NCBI RefSeq assembly: GCF_004145405.1
Contig: NZ_SELQ01000011.1
Location: 1 to 64,000, forward strand
DNA from: Salipiger sp. IMCC34102
GTDB taxonomy: Bacteria > Pseudomonadota > Alphaproteobacteria > Rhodobacterales > Rhodobacteraceae
Reading direction: 5' to 3'
Length of the DNA stretch: 64,000 bases
Numbering within the stretch: the stretch's first letter is position 1; each line of letters starts with the position of its first letter. The notes beneath the pieces are model-generated. The model did not search any database. It was not told where the DNA came from and saw nothing but the letters and a program-made list of their open reading frames with translations. The translations under genes were made by a program, and so were the position numbers. Positions 61,073-64,000 of the stretch are shown here, piece after piece.

Positions 61073-63664
61073 ATGGATCAGGCCGATAGAAACGCCTCGA
61101 ACGGGCAAACCGTCGATTTGACGAATTGCGACCGGGAGCCGATCCACCTTCTGGGACGGGTTCAGTCCTACGGGTGCCTCGTGTCGACCTCGACCGATCT
61201 GCTCGTCAATCACATGTCCCTCAACTGCCTCGAAATCCTGGGCCTCGACCCGGCGGAGGTCGTGGGGGAACGGCTGATCGGCCTTCTGCCGGAAAAGACG
61301 GTCCACGATCTGCGCTCGAAAGTGCAGGTCAGCGCGTCGGGCGGCGGTGTCGCGCGGCTGTTCGGCTACGACGTCCTGAAGGATGGGCGCCTGTTCGACG
61401 TCTCGATCCACGTCTCCGGCGGATCGTCCTACGTCTTCGAGTTCGAACCCAAGCCCGCGACGGAACCCCGCGACGACCTGGCGCTTGTGCAACCGCTGAT
61501 GGCCCGCATCAAGCGTCGGGCCACCATCGAGGAGGCGGCAAAGGAAGCCGCCATGAGCATGCAGGTCCTGTCAGGCTTCGACCGGATCATGGTCTACCGT
61601 TTTTCCCCCGATGGCTCTGGCGAGGTCATCGCGGAGCGCTGTGCGCCGGACATGGCGTCCTATTTCGGGCTGCGCTACCCGGCCAGCGACATCCCCAAGC
61701 AGGCCCGGGCACTCTACACCCGCAACCTGCTGCGCCTGATATCGGACGTCGACGACGAAACCTCCGAACTGGTGCCGCAGACAAACACCAAGGGCGTGCC
61801 GCTCGACCTGTCGCTGGCGGTCACGCGGGCGGTCTCCCCGATCCACCTGGAATATCTGCGCAACATTGGGGTCAAGGCCTCCATGTCGGTCTCGATCCTG
61901 AAGGGCGACTCCCTCTGGGGCCTGATCGCCTGCCACCATTCCGAACCGCATTACGTCGATTACGAACGCCGCACCGCGATCGAGTTGTTCGCCCAGTTCC
62001 TCTCCTACGAACTCGAGCGCAAGATCGACCTGGAAGTGCGCGACGGCGAGCGCCGATCGCGGGAGTTGCATGATCGGTTGATGGTGCGCCTGTCGTCCGG
62101 CGGCAAGCTCTACGAGAATTTCGACGTCGTGGCCGAGGAGCTGTCGCAGATCATTCCCAGCGACGGAATCGCGATCTATTCCGAAGGCCGCTACCTGTCG
62201 CAGGGCGCCGCCCCCACGGCCGATGAATTCCGCGCATTGTCGCGTTTCCTGAACACGTCACCGGGCAGCGAGATCTTTCACACGTCGAGCATCCAATCGG
62301 CCTTCCCCAAGGCGGACGTCCTGGCCGACCGGATCGCGGGCGTGCTGGCCGTGCCGATCTCGCGCGCGCCGCGGGACTACATCGTCTTTTTCCGTCGCGA
62401 GATTGCGCACAGTATCCGCTGGGCCGGCAATCCCGAAAAATCGGTCGAACTTGGCCCCAACGGCGTCCGCCTGACCCCGCGCAAGAGCTTCGAGGCCTAC
62501 ACCGAAGAGGTTCGCAACACGTCGACGCCTTGGCTCCCGGCCGAGGTCCGCGCGGCCGAAGTGTTACGGGTCTCCTTGATCGAGATCGTTCTGAAACTGA
62601 CCGACGAGGCCGACCTCGAACGCCGGACCGCGGCCGAGAAGCAGGAGCTGCTGATCGCGGAACTGAACCACCGGGTCCGCAACATCCTCAATCTGATCCA
62701 GGGACTGGTCAGTCAGGGCAAGAGTGCCGCGACCGACTTTGCCAGCTACACCCGCGTGCTCGACGGGCGGATCCAGTCGCTGGCCCGGGCCCACGACCAG
62801 CTGACCCGGCAGGAATGGGGACCGACCTCGCTGCGCGAACTGGTCTCGGTGGAGGCGAACGCCTTCCTGGGCGGCGAGAAGGACCGCCTGATCCAGACCG
62901 GCGACCGCCCGATGCTGGCGGCGGAGGCATTCTCGACCATGGCGCTGGTGATCCACGAGCTGGTGACCAATTCGGCCAAGTACGGCGCGCTGACCGACAG
63001 TTCGGGCACCGTCAATCTGAACTACGACATCCGGCCCGACGGCGATCTTCAGATCACCTGGCGCGAGCGCGGCGGCCCGCCGGTGAAGGCGCCGACGCGG
63101 CGGGGCTTCGGCTCCACGATCATCGACCGCACCGTGCCCTTCGAGCTGGGCGGTGCCGTGCGCACGCGCTACAAGCTGGCCGGCTTCGAGGCCGACATCA
63201 CGATCCCCGCGGACTACATCAGCCACCCGCTCGATGACGCGCCGGACGAATCAGAGACGACGGGTCCGTCGCGCAACGACATGGCAAAGTTGTCCGGTGT
63301 CGGATTGGTGGTCGAGGACAACCTGATCATCGCCATGGATGCGACCGATTTCATGATGCTGCACGGCGCGACGCGGGTCCACCAGGCCAGCTCGGTCGAG
63401 GAGGCCCTGACGGTCCTGTCGAACGAAACCATCGACTTCGCGCTTCTGGACGTGAACCTCGGGCGGCAGACCTCCCTCCCGGTGGCCGAACGGATGCGCG
63501 AGCTTGGCATCCCCTTCGTCCTTGCGACGGGATACGGCGACGTGAAGAGCATCCTGGGCGAATACCCCGAGGCCCCGGTCGTCAAGAAACCCTACACGGG
63601 CGAGTCGATCCTGCAGTTCCTGCTGGAAGCGACCGAGGCGGAAGCCGACGACGACACCGCCTGA
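61073..63664 (+). CDS. bphP: Bacteriophytochrome HWE histidine kinase with receiver
   Basis: A 863-residue photosensor. PAS (about 15-115) carries the biliverdin-binding Cys19 (LTNCDREPIHLLGRVQSYG, phytochrome knot). GAF (about 140-310) has the PASDIP motif at 203-208. PHY (about 320-505) contains a tongue with WAGNPEKSV. The kinase is of the HWE family: phospho-acceptor His533 in LNHRVRNILNLIQG and TWRERGGPPV as the W-x-E site. The C-terminal receiver has D793 (ALLDVNLG) and a late KKPYTG. It should be reversibly switched by red/far-red light. HWE kinases often feed the general stress response; no PhyR/EcfG genes are in view. Confidence 0.95.
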   Translation: MDQADRNASNGQTVDLTNCDREPIHLLGRVQSYGCLVSTSTDLLVNHMSLNCLEILGLDPAEVVGERLIGLLPEKTVHDLRSKVQVSASGGGVARLFGYDVLKDGRLFDVSIHVSGGSSYVFEFEPKPATEPRDDLALVQPLMARIKRRATIEEAAKEAAMSMQVLSGFDRIMVYRFSPDGSGEVIAERCAPDMASYFGLRYPASDIPKQARALYTRNLLRLISDVDDETSELVPQTNTKGVPLDLSLAVTRAVSPIHLEYLRNIGVKASMSVSILKGDSLWGLIACHHSEPHYVDYERRTAIELFAQFLSYELERKIDLEVRDGERRSRELHDRLMVRLSSGGKLYENFDVVAEELSQIIPSDGIAIYSEGRYLSQGAAPTADEFRALSRFLNTSPGSEIFHTSSIQSAFPKADVLADRIAGVLAVPISRAPRDYIVFFRREIAHSIRWAGNPEKSVELGPNGVRLTPRKSFEAYTEEVRNTSTPWLPAEVRAAEVLRVSLIEIVLKLTDEADLERRTAAEKQELLIAELNHRVRNILNLIQGLVSQGKSAATDFASYTRVLDGRIQSLARAHDQLTRQEWGPTSLRELVSVEANAFLGGEKDRLIQTGDRPMLAAEAFSTMALVIHELVTNSAKYGALTDSSGTVNLNYDIRPDGDLQITWRERGGPPVKAPTRRGFGSTIIDRTVPFELGGAVRTRYKLAGFEADITIPADYISHPLDDAPDESETTGPSRNDMAKLSGVGLVVEDNLIIAMDATDFMMLHGATRVHQASSVEEALTVLSNETIDFALLDVNLGRQTSLPVAERMRELGIPFVLATGYGDVKSILGEYPEAPVVKKPYTGESILQFLLEATEAEADDDTA

Positions 63665-63692
63665 GGTGCCGCCGCCGGATGATCCAAGCGGA

Positions 63693-64000
63693 TCAGGCGT
63701 TGACGATCATGCCGCCGTTGGGATGCAGGGTCTGACCAGTGAAGTAGCTGCCGTCGCTGGAGGCGAGGAACAGGTAGGCCGTCGCGATTTCCCACGGCTG
63801 GCCGGCACGGCCCATCGGCGCGCCGGAGCCGAAGTCCTCGACCATCTCGGCGGGCATGGAGCCTGGGATGAACGGCGTCCAGACCGGGCCGGGCGCCACG
63901 GCGTTCACGCGGATGCCGCGCTCCAGCAGGTTCGACGCCATCGAGCGGCTGAAGGCCAACGTCGCCCCGCGCGAGGTGGAATAGGCGATCAGTGTGTCGT
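63693..64000 (-). CDS. SDR-family oxidoreductase (partial, cut by window edge)
   Basis: The C-terminal part of a short-chain dehydrogenase, about 102 residues, running off the window on its 5' side. Visible are the catalytic YSTSRGAT (Tyr-x3-Arg instead of the usual Tyr-x3-Lys), GIRVNAVAPGPVWTPF and the C-terminal FTGQTLHPNGGMIVNA. This resembles general stress SDRs of the YhdF/GSP39 type. The substrate is unknown. Confidence 0.85.
   Translation of the reverse strand, partial: DTLIAYSTSRGATLAFSRSMASNLLERGIRVNAVAPGPVWTPFIPGSMPAEMVEDFGSGAPMGRAGQPWEIATAYLFLASSDGSYFTGQTLHPNGGMIVNA

Noticed and set aside
1-64000. CRISPR arrays, tRNA or rRNA genes, prophage modules, restriction-modification or retron systems
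   Set aside because: No regularly spaced repeat array, no cloverleaf-like sequence with CCA-type ends, and no recognisable gene of these systems was found when reading both strands. Short ncRNAs could be missed.

Overview
The window is about 64 kb of GC-rich DNA packed with short-gapped operons, many joined by ATGA, TTGA or TGATG stop/start overlaps. The gene set suggests an alphaproteobacterium, most likely a marine Rhodobacterales (Roseobacter-group) bacterium: TRAP transporters, a split sulfopyruvate decarboxylase next to an HpsN-like dehydrogenase, GT61 and GT-fusion surface-polysaccharide genes, a bacteriophytochrome with an HWE kinase, and chemotaxis operons with CheS-like and CheT-like genes as in Sinorhizobium. 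This is inference from gene content; no rRNA or tRNA gene was recognised.

Layout. 0.1-2.3 kb: a decayed Tn402/Mu-type transposition module (5'-truncated tniA, and tniB broken by an in-frame amber codon), closed by a strong terminator. 2.5-4.4 kb: a ygiC-ygiB pair. 4.8-11.0 kb: a phosphorelay locus with a CHASE-PAS hybrid kinase, a PAS kinase and a single-domain receiver on the plus strand, facing an HPt protein and a receiver fused to a degenerate GGDEF-like domain on the minus strand. 11.4-21.9 kb: a sugar or sugar-acid island with a DctPQM TRAP transporter diverging from a coupled operon (DapA-family lyase/aldolase, FCD-type GntR regulator, cytosolic GH78 alpha-L-rhamnosidase, FGGY kinase, FucI-like isomerase). 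A near-perfect palindrome lies in the divergent promoter region.

22.0-38.9 kb: a 17-kb chemotaxis region. Two paralogous cassettes, each opening with STAS(CheS-like)-CheY-CheA-CheW, lie in tandem on the minus strand. Between and after them are a membrane MCP, a soluble PAS MCP with a C-terminal WxxF tether, two CheR, one CheB, a third CheY and a small protein with a CheZ/CheT-type DxxxQ motif. Divergent from the head is a 550-residue soluble helical protein whose only receptor hallmark is a decayed MCP hairpin tip. This is the most unusual part of the window. No flagellar genes are present, so the output is unknown.

39-49.6 kb: a small two-helix membrane protein, an orphan RskA-like anti-sigma factor, a valine-catabolism operon (isobutyryl-CoA dehydrogenase, HIBYL-CoA hydrolase, MmsB), an APH-kinase/acyl-CoA dehydrogenase pair resembling a split ACAD10/11, L-serine dehydratase, a formamidase-like hydrolase, a thiolase and a DUF421 protein. 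49.7-56.3 kb: surface glycan genes (GT61, a glycosyltransferase fused to a hydrolase-like domain, and rmlCBDA for dTDP-L-rhamnose). 56.6-60.1 kb: comD/comE with an hpsN-like gene (C3-sulfonate catabolism) and transaldolase. 60.5-63.7 kb: heme oxygenase plus bacteriophytochrome kinase-receiver. The window ends inside an SDR oxidoreductase gene.
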